64,000 nt of DNA from Bagarius yarrelli. Taxonomy: Eukaryota; Chordata; Actinopteri; Siluriformes; Sisoridae. Shown here piece after piece: positions 48,485 to 59,949 of the stretch. Within the stretch, counting starts at the first letter, position 1, and each line of letters starts with the position of its first letter. The translations under genes were made by a program, and so were the position numbers. The stretch spans positions 248,001 through 312,000 of the forward strand of contig VCAZ01000050.1 of assembly GCA_005784505.1 (NCBI GenBank). The letters are read 5' to 3'. Below the pieces are notes generated by a model. The model was given only the letters and a program-made list of their open reading frames with translations. It had not been told where the DNA came from and made no database searches.

Positions 48485-49045
48485 TGTGTTCTCTTACTTT
48501 GATTTGTGATCTTTTGTAACAGTATTAAGCTGTTCAATGATGTTCCAGAGTCCACGCCAAGCCACAGAAAAAGCCCGGTCACCCATATTTTACCCATATT
48601 GGACCTTGGGAATAGGTGATTTGTTGACCTTAAAACCCTGTTGCGCTGATGAAAATACAACATCTCAGCCACATAAAGTAGGGCAAGGCCATTGAGAGCT
48701 TTAAAACCAAACTATAAAATTTGTAAATCGACTCTGAATGAAACGGAAAGGCTGTGTAGCGAATAGAGAACTGGGGTGATGTGCTCACGTTTGTGTGTGT
48801 TGGTTGGCCTTCTGCACCAGCTGAAGGCATCTGAGGGACGGCTGTGAGACACCAACATAAAATGCATTGCAATAGTCAAGCCTTGAATCGTTTGATTTTG
48901 GCCAAAAGACGTAGCTGAAAAAAAGCTAGCTATAACCACGCTGTCAATTTTTTCCTAAAATTCAGAATACTATCAAAAGTCACACCCAGACTTGGTTTAA
49001 GCTGTGAGGTCAATGCATCAAAATCGGGAGTTACAGACCCTCCAA
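48485..49045 (-). pseudogene. L2-like LINE reverse transcriptase fragment, minus strand
   Basis: The minus strand carries, in changing frames, pieces such as KREHITPVLYSL, then GDRAFSVAWRGLWNIIE. These are the x-R-x-H-I-T-P-x-L and G-D-R-A-F-S-V-A-x-x-x-L-W-N motifs near the end of L2-type LINE reverse transcriptases. It is broken by several stops and frameshifts. Confidence 0.65.
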
Positions 49046-50639
49046 ATAAAATATAAAAAAATATAAACCAATAAATATAAATGCGAACAAACACATTGAC
49101 TTTCAAATAATGGAAACGTTAGGAAACATTAGCATTAGAGTGATTTTGGAGAACACTTGCAGGCATTAGCGTTTGTTTAATAATTGTATTTACTCTGTGT
49201 TTGATTGGGCGGACAGCATAAATCACACATCGCCTTTTTGTTGATTTACAAAAACACTGGCTATCAATGGTGTTACTATCGATTCCTTCGCTTAACAGGA
49301 CAAATATGGATGAAAATGGTGCACCTGGCTGTGAGGAAGGCATTCAACAACAACCCTAATACATGGAACAGATGTGCTGGCTATGCGTAATTACAGTAGT
49401 GCTGTGTGCAACGAATCAAAATGGGGCTCCGTGTTAATTTATTAACACAATCTTTAACATAGCGAAAGCCTAATGACTAATTTTTCTTTCATCTGTATGA
49501 CAGTATTAGAGCAAGACAAGACACTAATGGGTATTAATGATATTTTGAATTATTTTTTTTGCTGTAATGGAAAAAACGCAGCAACAACAACAACTGAAAA
49601 AAGCCTGAACTGCAGGTCTTGTTGCCCAATTCTGATTTCGTGACTATATCAGTATGTGACTGTTTATTGTTTTGATGACCCGCTTACATCATCTTTTAAA
49701 ACCTACCCATATTCGATATCTGCATTTATACTATACACTGCAAAACAACCCAATGTAGACGTACAGACCAGAAAAGAAAGTAAAAGAAATGATAATTAAT
49801 GGGAAAAAAATTGCATGGGAATTGCACTTGATACATGCAGTGTAAATGCGGCCATAGTAAATGTGAACATGGGCTGGATTCAGCTATTAAAGCTTGCAGT
49901 AGAAATGTGTGTGTAGGTGTGGGCAGCTTTGGTGAGAAACATTATTGGACAGCTCTGGTCTACTTTTTTATAATTTACATCGATCTTCCTTAGCACAGGA
50001 GAGAAACTCGTATATGTTTTGATGTTTTAAAGCTAAAAAAACCCAGATCTGTTTATTCAGCTTATTATTAGTATAAATCTTTAAGTTCAATAAAGAGGAT
50101 CAGTGTAAATTTTAAAATTAATAACCCAGTACAATCCTATAAAGTTTGTGCATGTAGCTGTAAATGGCAGATTACATAAACAAATCGAAATGATGCAATG
50201 TGGGTTTTTTGGGCTGAAAAGGGCTAAACAATAAAAACCCTATCATTTATCACATTATTTATAAGTTTTTGAGCATCTCGGTTTAATGGTGTGTGATTAC
50301 ATGTGTAATCAACCACAACACACGGAACTGATTGACATTAATCTTTAACACAAAAGCGAATTTTCGATTTTCTGATTTTATGTATGTGACTGTTTCAATA
50401 GTCTCCGAAAAATATTTGACGCAAAACCCAATCTGAAGGAACGGTGGAATAAACAAACTACGTGGGAATGAATTATTGATGTGTTCCTTCTCCACTGTAG
50501 TAAGACGTCTTCTACCGTTGCTTAACCAGTCCCTACTTTCAGGCTCAATTATCAATTCCTCCTATACACCTCTATGCAAATTTTCTTTCTCTGCTCAGGT
50601 GTTTCCCTGTATATGCATCTAGTTTTTTTTTCTAAACAA

Positions 50640-50890
50640 GAAGATATTACGAAAGGCTCCCTGATTAACAGAAACACACGTTCCCTTTAGCTGTGGTGCT
50701 GGTGTTAATCAGGGCCAATTGAAAAGAAATCAATCTTGCAGGAATCTAATTAATGCCACAGCTCTGCAATCCTGCACTCATCTAACGACAGCAAGTAATT
50801 TGCAGTAGAACTGAAATATTAGGCAGATCAGCATGGATTTGTATTGAGCGTCACTTGCAGTGATCCGTGGGTTTCACATCTACAAGCAAA
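50640..50890. other. Candidate conserved non-coding segment in edil3 intron
   Basis: Complex, TAAT-containing sequence (ggaatctaattaatgccaca, gcaagtaatttgcagtagaa) without transposon features, standing out from the repeat-laden intron. Enhancer function is speculation. Confidence 0.2.
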
Positions 50891-51141
50891 CCTACTATTA
50901 TCTCAGAGCATCATAATAGCAAACTAAACAATCATATAAATGAGTAACAGTATTTAATGTGCCTTCCTTTATAAAATAAAATATTTATTTTAATTTTATT
51001 AGTGTCACAAACAGGAGGATAAGAAGAATAAAAGTGCAGATTTGATTAATTATATACGGTGTAAAATACAAAAAAAAAAAAACTTTAAATGTAAGATTAA
51101 GAACAAAACAAATTAGCATTATCTGATAGCATTATATGATA

Positions 51142-51143
<2 letters not shown>

Positions 51144-51210
<67 letters not shown>
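51144..51210. repeat. (ATCT)n microsatellite
   Basis: About 16 uninterrupted ATCT units, directly left of the 51237 open frame. Confidence 0.95.
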
Positions 51211-51236
51211 TACACACAAAACTAAATAAAGACGAT

Positions 51237-51524
51237 ATGGGAAACATCCAATCACAAGAAAACGGAAAAAGACATGAAAAATTAACACAATCACATGACA
51301 ACAAACTGACGAACAAAGACAAAGCACATGGCCCAATATCAGCGGTCTGCAACCTCCAACGCTCAAAATGCAGATTGGACCAGTTTACCATAGAAGGGCT
51401 ATTTTGTGTTGCATTCATAAAATTAATGAACTACTACAGCGAAAATGACATTTTATGTCTGTATGCAACAAAAGATATTTCAAAACTCAGCAAAAACGCT
51501 GGAATTATATACACTTTCCCATAA
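51237..51524 (+). CDS. Unassigned 95-aa open frame antisense to edil3
   Basis: An ATG frame beginning MGNIQSQENGKRHEKLTQSH and ending in a stop at 51522-51524. The M-G-N-x-x-S start would fit an N-myristoylation site and the first 40 residues are strongly hydrophilic, but I recognise no domain. It lies in the edil3 penultimate intron on the other strand, just right of an (ATCT)n tract. No splice sites or promoter were identified. It may be a chance frame, a decayed retroelement gene, or a young antisense gene. I rate chance as most likely. Confidence 0.15.
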   Translation: MGNIQSQENGKRHEKLTQSHDNKLTNKDKAHGPISAVCNLQRSKCRLDQFTIEGLFCVAFIKLMNYYSENDILCLYATKDISKLSKNAGIIYTFP

Positions 51525-52130
51525 AATTAACAATGTTTATTTGAGTCATTCTCGTATTTATGTAGTAAAACGCCAAACTTAAATATTCCACCTGCGGCAA
51601 ACCAAAATTTAGTCCGCTTCATTTTCACACAGGATTGTAAGCTTTCGTCTGTGATGCGTGAGCATGTTTGTTTTTTTTTGTAGTTCATTTTGGAAAAAAA
51701 CCTTCTTACATACATGCGGATCCGAAGATGGACAGAACTCTAAATGCGGATTGTCGGGTGGAATTCCATGTTTCGCGTGCTGTTGGGTGTCGCATATTGG
51801 GGGTTGTGACGCATATGGCTTGGTGGAGTAACATTCACCGTGTCTCCAAAAATTAGGTTAATATTAGGCAATTATTAGCTTTGCGGTATTATGGTAACTT
51901 TTATTAGAGTATGCAGCCTATTATAAGCTTTTGCAGTAAATTATTCACGTGTTCTTAGTAAATTAATTCATACAAATGGAACAGAAAAATGCTAAGAATT
52001 GTATTCGTAATACACAGGACTCGTTTTAATGTTTTTCCTTCTGCCTATTTATAAATCATACACATATGACTTTAATTTTAATGCATATCACCTTTTAATT
52101 ACATTTTTTTATTGATTTTCTTCAAACTTA

Positions 52131-52553
52131 GTGTTTGGCTATTTACTAATCGCGTTTAACATCTGGATTCATCAGCAGCAGCACATTAGTTCTTTCATCA
52201 GTTCAGCAATCTCACTAGTAAACAATAGTGCAGGACCAACCAACAAATCTCTTTCCATCTCTTTATACATTTCAATTGCAATGAAAAAAAACTACAAAAA
52301 AGTCCACAATAGGTTGAGGTCTTTAAAGACAAAACGGCAGCCCATAATTGCCAGAGGTGAAGTTTTAAAAACCAACAATCAATGTTTTGATACTTTAATG
52401 ACAGCTGTGTTATTTACACCAATGGGACACATCAGTTCAGTGAGCATTTTCTGCCCACGGCTGAAATCAACATCACTGCCAGCCGACGTGCCAGCCGATT
52501 ATAAAAAAGGAAGATCTTCAGAGGGATGCGATGTGTACGGCTGGTTTACATGA
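52131..52553 (+). CDS. Unassigned 140-codon open frame antisense to edil3, longest in the window
   Basis: The frame is open from 52131 to the TGA at 52551-52553. It begins with a GTG codon; the first ATG is at 52281, leaving 90 residues from MKKNYKKVHNRLRSLKTKRQ. The sequence upstream, attgattttcttcaaacttag, looks like a polypyrimidine tract and splice acceptor, so it could be a terminal exon. The C-terminal half (about residues 95-140) has proline and cysteine but matches no family I know. It lies antisense within an edil3 intron. Length alone is only slightly beyond chance for 64 kb of AT-rich DNA. Confidence 0.18.
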   Translation: MFGYLLIAFNIWIHQQQHISSFISSAISLVNNSAGPTNKSLSISLYISIAMKKNYKKVHNRLRSLKTKRQPIIARGEVLKTNNQCFDTLMTAVLFTPMGHISSVSIFCPRLKSTSLPADVPADYKKGRSSEGCDVYGWFT

Positions 52554-53440
52554 GTGTTAAAGGTGGACATTATTATACTGTGTGTGCAACTACAGACAAA
52601 CATAGATATTTATAATAAACTAAAAGAGATTATTGACTGGAGGAAAGAAAAACCATCTACAGCAATAATGATGGCAGAAAGCAGAAAGAAAAAAATCTTG
52701 TTTATGTTGTGACTACAAGTGATTCTATGACAACTGCATAAAAGGCCAGACATTTGCTCAGTTGCCTGTGACTCATCAGGATATCACAACAGATCTGTAA
52801 AAGTCTAGACATAATCAAAATGACTTCTTTTATTATGGCCGATCGTTCCAACATGTACCATCATGGCTACAGATCAAGGTAATAAAGTTTAAATACTCTT
52901 TTCACCCTTTTTTAATTTATTATATTAGGTCATTTTAAATAGAGTTTATTCTGACATTAGAGAGTTTATTCTGGAACGCCACTGACCACTGTATGTCTCA
53001 ACCAATCCTATCAAAGCACATAAAAATCCAAATCTAGTTCCGACTGCTAATAATCCGCCTTGTTTCAGCGCCATGTTCCTAAAACCAGCATTTGGTGAAT
53101 TCTGATGCTTTTTATAAAATCATTTTTCGTAGATGTTAAAGGAGAAATTACTTTAATACACAAAATATGTTTTTTTTCTCTTAAACAGATTTTAGAACTA
53201 GTGTTATTATGCTTAGTTTCGTGTAGCCAGACATTTACTGCATAGTAGCAATCACTGGCCAACAGCTGCTATTCACTGGTATGTAAAGCAACCAATAAAA
53301 AGTTTTGTTCAGCATTAGATTTAGAAGCAACCTAATGTAGAGTGGAATCCTCTACAAACACAAGTCAGTGTGTAACTAATTAACCTACACAAGATTGTGT
53401 AAATAATTAACCTAGGGTTAGGGTATGTAACTAATTAACA

Positions 53441-53630
53441 GGGAGTTGGTAGCTTAGCGGTTAAGGTGTTAGACTGGTAATTGGAAAACAGGGTTTGATT
53501 TCCAGCACCAACAAATTGCCACTGCTGGGCCCCTGAGCAAGGTCCTTAACACCCAATTGCTCAGTAGTATAAAAGAGATAAATATAAGTTGCTGTGGATA
53601 AGGGCGTCTGCCAAATGCTGTGAAATGTAA
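53441..53630 (+). mobile_element. SINE family A
   Basis: A box tagcttagcgg, B box slightly mutated (ggtttgatttcc), body gccactgctgggcccctgag, 3' core gctgtggataagggcgtctg. It is the only complete family A copy antisense to edil3 within the gene. Confidence 0.85.
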
Positions 53631-54480
53631 TGATTTTTAACCTGAATCTTTGCATCATTTGTAAAATCCTGTATTTAGCTGATCCTGGTAACAAATCAGA
53701 TAACAAATCCTAATGTTACTAGTTTTATATGTCATATGTAACAGACATTTATCTAATATTTATCTAATGGCTAATGGTCATGACATCTGAAGCTGAAACA
53801 ATTTGAGTAATAATTGATAATATATTAAAGAACTATTAGCCTAGTGTGATTTTTCTGTAATCTTTGCATCACTGCTCTAGATACCCTTGTACAACATCAC
53901 AAACACAAACCTACTGCTTCAGTATGTCACCGCAGAAATCCCTAGCTACCCATCATCAGGGGATCAAGGACTACAAGACAGCGTAATTGACCATGCTGTC
54001 TGGGTGGAGCGGGTGATATCAGTCTCTTCTCTGTCAGTCTGAATGACACTCATCAATCGTGAGTGTTTGTGAGCTCATGTATAAGAAGTGGCAGTTTGAA
54101 TGTCTTCCAAATGTCAGCTGCCCTGTGGTTTTGCATGGGCAGCTCGTTGAAAAGATGCCATGACAGAGCTGTGTATGACTGTGTGTAGCCCTTACACCTC
54201 GCTAGTTGGTAAGATAAGATAAGATGGACATACTATCTACAATTAATTTTGTTTGTTTTTTGCAAGCAGGGACTCTTTAACTGTAACAAAAATCCTGCAG
54301 ATGGTTTTATTACACTGTGAAAAACATGATTTAACTTGAAACGATTAGATTAAATAAGTACAATAAAATGTGGCTATAGAGCAGTTTCATTTCAAGGCTT
54401 TCTATCTGACAAAAAATATTACGTTCTGTCCAAGTCTTATACATTTCAATAGCCTTCGGGTATTTACACTACATCTACAT

Positions 54481-54661
54481 CTACATTTATGGCATTTGGA
54501 CGATGCCTTTATCCAGAGTGACTAACATTTATATTATTTACACGACTGAGCAAATGCAAATTAAGGGGCCTTGATCAGGGGCCCAACAGTGGCGAAATTG
54601 GTGCTGGGAATCGAACCCTATGCTTCTAGTTAGCAGTCCAACACCTTAACTACTGCGCTAT
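54481..54661 (-). mobile_element. SINE family A
   Basis: catttatggcatttggacga, gggcccaacagtggcgaaat, B box ggaatcgaaccc, head ttaactactgcgcta. First of two neighbouring copies in the same orientation. Confidence 0.82.
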
Positions 54662-54774
54662 CAATTCATTATTACACCAGTAAATTATTAAGAATTGGAT
54701 TAAACCTGTTCTTTTGAATCATTTAAGGCAATTTAAATAGGCTAATAACTTATTAATCAATGTAATAAACTAGA

Positions 54775-54963
54775 CATTTATATTTACGGCATTTGGCAGA
54801 CACCCTTATTTAGAGCAACGTACATTTATTTCTTTTATACAACTGAGCAATTAGGGGTTAAGGGCTTGCTTAGGGATCCAGCAGTGGCAACTTAGTGGTG
54901 CTAGAAATCAAATCCTGATCCTTTAGATATCGGTCCAACACCTTAACCACCGAGCCACCACTT
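54775..54963 (-). mobile_element. SINE family A
   Basis: ttacggcatttggcagacac, cagcagtggcaacttagtgg, decayed B box (gaaatcaaatcc), head ccttaaccaccgagccacca. About 110 bases from the previous copy. Confidence 0.82.
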
Positions 54964-55239
54964 AGACAATAGTGAATTTTGATTTTCAGTGTAACAAACA
55001 GTCCACCGGTTCCCTCATTGTCCACGCAAACCTTTTTTAATGGTAAACAGAGAGGAAAAAAATCTCTAAACTGATATTATTTAACATATTACACCTCACT
55101 GGAACAATGCAAGACATGGTGGTTAGATGTTGTGCAGGGCATTTATTCATGCATTTTAATATATCACGAACAGTGTCGAAAATTGGAAACAGCTTAAATA
55201 TTAGAAAATGGAGAAATATGCATGATCTAAATTCAGCAG

Positions 55240-55490
55240 GTGATACTCAGGTCAGAAAAAGGCAAAGGTCAGGAGGAAGAAACAGATTTACAGGAAACAG
55301 GCAAAGTCAAGATCAAAAGCCTGAAGGTTAGAAACATTGCGGACAGAAGGGGCAGAAAATATTCATCGCAGCGTAGAGATAAAAGCAGGGTGGTTATAAA
55401 TTGTGCAACCCGACCGCAAATAATTAAACAGGTGAACATAATCAAAATAACGGCGAGTGTGGGTGTGCAAGCGTGTGACGCTCACCCCTT
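55240..55490 (-). mobile_element. Possible LTR-like or transposon-derived repeat
   Basis: The purine-rich stretch caggtcagaaaaaggcaaag...gtggttataaattgtgcaac resembles a common teleost repeat in which a TATAAATTG string follows a caggaaacaggcaaagtcaa region. The ends are not defined. The two overlapping frames here are not considered genes. Confidence 0.3.
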
Positions 55491-56220
55491 ATTTTCAACC
55501 CTGAACTGTAAATCTATTCAAACATTTAATGGTTTTTTTTAACTTTAATATGCAACATGTAATAAAAATTGATAGTGCATAGCTCTGTTTTGAAATTAAA
55601 GAAATAAATAGCATGTTTATTTACATTACTCAAGAAATGAGGCATAAAAAAACCTTCTGCTCAAGGTAGCGGTGAGAAATCGGTGTTAATCAAGAAGCTG
55701 TGAAGTGTGTGTACATAGAAAAATGCAATAAAAAAAAAAAAAATTTCTTAACATTATCTAACCGACATAGCAACAGAGGAAAAGTTTAGACTAGATGAGT
55801 CTTGTAATTTGGCAGCATTGCATCATGTGGTTTGAGTGTTAATAGGCATATTTGACTAATCACTTTTTGCCATCTGGAAGTGCAGATCAGTCAGATGAGG
55901 CTTCTGAGAAAGATCCCATTACATTGAAAAGTATCTATCAGAGACAGTGTCACCTTTAATCTTGTTCCCTTTTTGGCTAGTTTTAAAGAGGCTTTTGAAG
56001 ACAATAAAGCCATTTTTATGCCTCTGTTTCACTCGGAAGACCAAGGTAATGGGGTTAGGAATAGAAATGCTACATAAGATAAATATGCCTTAATGGAATA
56101 GCTTTTATGCAAAAATATATCTGTTTGTCTCTTGCACACAAAGCGAGAACATAGGAGTTAAACATAAGAAGAGTTGGCAGCGGTAATGTTTCAATATACA
56201 TGACTGAAAGAGCAGTCATA

Positions 56221-56560
56221 TATTTACAGTATTCGGCAGACGCCCTTATCCAGAGTGACTAACCACCCAGCGGTGGGAACTTGGTGGAGCTGGGAATCGA
56301 AACTACAATCTTTCAGTTAGCAGTCCAACTCATTTACAGCATTCGGCAGACGCCCTTTTTCACAGTGACTAACCACCCAGTGGGAACTTGGTGGAGCTGG
56401 AAATAGAACCTACAATCTTTCAGTTAGCAGTCCAACTCATTTTGGACTGCTAACTGGAATTTGGCAGACACCCTTATCCACAGTGACTAACCACCCAGTG
56501 GTGGGAACTTGGTGGAGCTGGAAATCGAACCCAAAATTCTCCAGTTAGCTGTCCAACGCA
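56221..56560 (-). repeat. Tandem array of internally deleted SINE family A units
   Basis: Three successive units (about 56221-56330, 56331-56439 and 56458-56560) each contain ttcggcagacgccctt or its variant fused directly to agtgactaaccacccag and ggtggagctgg...cagttagcagtccaac. All lack the same middle segment (the oligo-T/aactgagcaa and gggcccaac part). They are joined head to tail with a period of about 110 bases. Confidence 0.85.
56421..56456. repeat. Perfect 15-bp inverted repeat at a SINE unit junction
   Basis: cagttagcagtccaa (56421-56435) and ttggactgctaactg (56442-56456) flank the six bases ctcatt, between units 2 and 3 of the array. Confidence 0.9.
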
Positions 56561-56730
56561 TCTACAGCATTTGGCCGACGCCTTAATCCAGACCGACTTA
56601 CATTTAGTTTATTTATACAACTTAGTAAATAGGGGTTAAGGGGCCTTGATCAGAGGTAATTTAGTGGTGCTTGGAATCGAACCCACGAACGTCCGGTCAG
56701 CTATTCAACACCCTAACCACCTCTCCCAAT
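56561..56730 (-). mobile_element. SINE family A, full-length copy ending the array
   Basis: It retains the middle segment missing from the three units on its left (ttatacaacttagtaaatag, ggggttaaggggccttgatc). B box ggaatcgaaccc. Confidence 0.82.
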
Positions 56731-57246
56731 GTAAAAAAACCTGATGACACTATTTATCATCATAAACAAGGTTTTGTTTAAATGTGACAAAGCCTTGAAG
56801 ACTCTAAAGCTGCAGCCTGAACGAACAGTCTAACAGAAATAACTGAATAGCACAAATATCTGTTTCAGTTTCTTTTTTTTTTATTCATTAGACCCAATGG
56901 AACCGTTTCAGAAAAATGCAGGTTTTAAAAGGGTCTAAAGAAAACTTGTTTATTCAGTTTAAGTACATTATGTAATTAGTTATTATCCATCCATCCATTA
57001 TCCATGAACTCCTCCACGCAATTAACAGCAGAAACACAGGAATGCAGAAGTGAGGTCACCAAGGGCGTTTTTTTTTTTTTTTACACAATGCGGACAAAGA
57101 CGTAAAGCAGGCGCGCATGGAAGAGCTTTTTCTTTTCAAACATAAAAGGATAACAACCTGCAGAGACATCATGAGACAGACGGACAAGTGAGACAAATCA
57201 CCACCTCGCACCAAAACTATTTGGTCATTTTGGACCTGTGAGTAAT

Positions 57247-57437
57247 TTACATTTACGGCATTTGACAGATACCCTTATTCCGAGTGCCTTACATTTATCT
57301 CTCTTATACAAATAAGCAATTGTGGGTTAAGGGCCTTGCTCAGGGGCCCAACAGTGGTAACTTGGTTGAGCTGGGAATCAAACACAATATTCCAAATAGC
57401 AGTATAACACCTTAACGACTGCACTACCACTTCCACC
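57247..57437 (-). mobile_element. SINE family A
   Basis: ttacggcatttgacagatac, gggcccaacagtggtaactt, B box region ggaatcaaacac, head ttaacgactgcactaccact. Confidence 0.84.
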
Positions 57438-57724
57438 ATTTGTTATGGGGTATTATGTTGAAGTCTTAAATCTGATTGGCCAGTAATAATAGAAGCACCT
57501 TTTAAATCACAGGTGTCGAACAGGTGTTCCTGAAGGGCCACCACCCAGCAGAGTTTAGCTTAAACCCGAATTAATTGTACCTGAACCAGCTTATTATATC
57601 TTTTGAGCTTGTTTAAAAAAATCCATGTTTTGGAATAAGGTTGAAAGTAAACTCTGCAGGTCTTTTGTTCTTTAGGAACCGAGTTTGCCGCCCCCTGTTT
57701 AAATCCTGTAAATCATTAAACATA

Positions 57725-58190
57725 CACTATATGGCCAAACGTATGTGAACACACACTTGCTGTCCCAAAATTGGAAGTACACGGTTATCTGGAATGTCTT
57801 TGTATATTCTAGCATTACATGTTACCTTTACTGAAACTGAACGAGGTTCAGACATTGTTGCAGTATGACAATGCCCTGTTGCACAAAGCCCTTTCGCTGC
57901 ACAATGACATCGTTCCCCAAGGTTGAAGTAAAAAAACTTTAAAAAGTCCTGCATGCATTCATGTCCTTAACCTCACAGAACACCTTTAGGATAAACTGAA
58001 ACACAGACCGCACCCCCCCAGACCACCTCATCTAATATAACAGTCTAAATTGCTGACTATCTAAAATCTGAAATAATCCAACATCCAGATAAAAAGTCTT
58101 TCTGAAAGTGTGAAGATTATTAATAGGAAGATTTGATAAAAAAATATCGATGTGATGGTCAGATGTTCTAATACTTTTGTCCATATAGTG
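57725..58190 (+). mobile_element. Tc1-like transposon, internally deleted, both terminal repeats kept
   Basis: The left end cactatatggccaaacgtat and the right end, read backwards, cactatatggacaaaagtat are inverted repeats. Both are flanked by TA (57723-57724 and 58191-58192), the target duplication of Tc1/mariner elements. Inside, VQTLLQYDNALLHKA corresponds to the catalytic-aspartate region (Q-H-D-N-A-P-x-H-K-A) of the transposase. The later sequence aacacctttaggataaactg encodes the decayed E-H-L-W-D block. At 466 bases it is far below full size and cannot encode an active enzyme. Confidence 0.8.
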
Positions 58191-58677
58191 TATTGTGCAA
58201 GGTCACGTCATACCACCTGATTATTGATTATAATCCCTTTATAACACATCATATATTGTGGAGCCTGATCATCGTTTAACCATCTGATGTCAAATGTGCT
58301 TCAATAATCAAGAGCTTAATAAGCTAAAAAGAGGTAAAAATCCGGGTTGTAATTGAAGGTGTTTTTTTTTTTCCGGCTCTGCAGTGATGCCTCCGAGTGA
58401 TGCTGGAAAAAAACAACAGCCTAATGAAAGGCTTAAGTAACATTGATTATTTCTTCCTCACAGTGATGTTACAGGATACCGATCTTAGCCTGTAACATTA
58501 ATAATTCACGGCAACCTTTTGTTTAATCAGATGTGTGTTAAAGGATAATAAAAAGCTTGTATTTACACGTTTTAGCCAAACCATAATTAATAATAATAAT
58601 AATCATAATAATTATAACAACAAAGCCTGCACAGCGATGATTGTTTTTAGCATCATAGTGAAAGCAAAAAAATTCCT

Positions 58678-58712
58678 AGACACACACAAACACACACACA
58701 CACACACACACA
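58678..58712. repeat. (CA)n microsatellite
   Basis: CA run with one CAAA interruption. Confidence 0.93.
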
Positions 58713-59302
58713 GGACGCTGATCTGTGACAGGTTGTGTTCAGTGTTTAGCGAAGCGAAATATCTATAAGGCAATCGATAGAAATGAAGCTTTAGGAACCT
58801 AATATGACCTTCAAGCTCTCCTCCTGGGGTGATGCTAAGCCGGTAATGCCTCACTGAAGCAAACCTTAGGCACTGGTGCAGTTCACAGAGCCCTGTTAAA
58901 GAGCCCACAACCACATTTTAAGTGAAAGTCTTTGCTCTGTGAGTCACCCTGAGGTCAGATGAAATACAATTAGGAAACAGGACACTTGTCCCCTTAACCG
59001 ACTGTCGAACTGTGTACACTGAGTGTGTTTTTATATAAGGTACATAACAGAGCACAACAGCTTCTTATTAGCGTTATTAGATGACGATGTTTAAATTATT
59101 TTAATTAAATATTAGAAACGCACAGATTTGGAAATTTAACATCATCTAACTATTTTAAATTCACAGCACTGTAGTAACGAATCCCCGGGATTCTTTGACA
59201 GGTGCCGTGACTGTAGCACAGACAGGAGTAATGATGGCTGACTGGAAACCAGTGACGTTTTTAGGTGAATTTGTTGTCCAGATGTGCTTATTGTAAATGT
59301 CC

Positions 59303-59530
59303 TTGTCACATAGACTTTACAGCACAGTGAAATTTGTTTCCTCGTATATATCCCATCTTTAAACGTTGGGGTCAGAGCAAAGGGTCAGCTATAATACAGT
59401 ACCCCTGAGGCAGAAATAGTTAAAGGTCTTTCTCAAGGACCCAACAGTGGCAGATTGACAGTCAAGGTCTTCCTAGTCTTTCAATCAACAATCAACTCAG
59501 TGCCTTAACCATTAGAGCCGCCACTGCCCC
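59303..59530 (-). mobile_element. SINE family B
   Basis: Includes the 3' part agcacagtgaaatttgtttc, then cccatctttaaacgttgggg, gggtcagctataatacagta, caacagtggcag and the head at the right edge (gagccgccactgcccca). Confidence 0.8.
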
Positions 59531-59949
59531 AGATCCCATTGGACCTAAATGGTAGAGCTGCCTGCCTTTGCACTTTCCCCAATGGACAACATTCCTGGTC
59601 TCCGTCCACATGATGTAAAGCAGCATTTTGTCCTGGTTTTTGCTTCCCTGGTAAGTCCACACATCATCTACCTGGCTTTCACTAGACACTTGATAAAGTT
59701 GGACATAGATCCTAAAAACAACACATAACTAGAGTGTTAGTCTAACAGGTAAAAAAACAACAACACACACTTATATGCAGCACTGCTACGGTTACATCCA
59801 TTATCCCAGGGCGACAGTCACAGAAAGCCTGAGGGAGGCTAAAAACATGCAGTACAGATCCAGAGGCAGGTCCACCGCTATAAATCAGCTCCTGCTGTGC
59901 TGAGCTTGGCTTGATTGGTTGTATCTAAATAGCAAATTAGCAGCCACTC

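Noticed and set aside
51144..51210. A regulatory GATA-factor cluster
   Set aside because: The (ATCT)n tract contains GATA-like strings on the other strand only because it is a microsatellite.
52281..52553. A confident protein-coding gene from the 90-aa ATG frame
   Set aside because: No family resemblance, no promoter or confirmed splice partners, and its length is compatible with chance. Kept only as a low-confidence entry.
59492..59689. Possible edil3 exon on the minus strand
   Set aside because: The translation does not resemble any part of EDIL3, it overlaps a family B SINE head, and the known exons already join without it.
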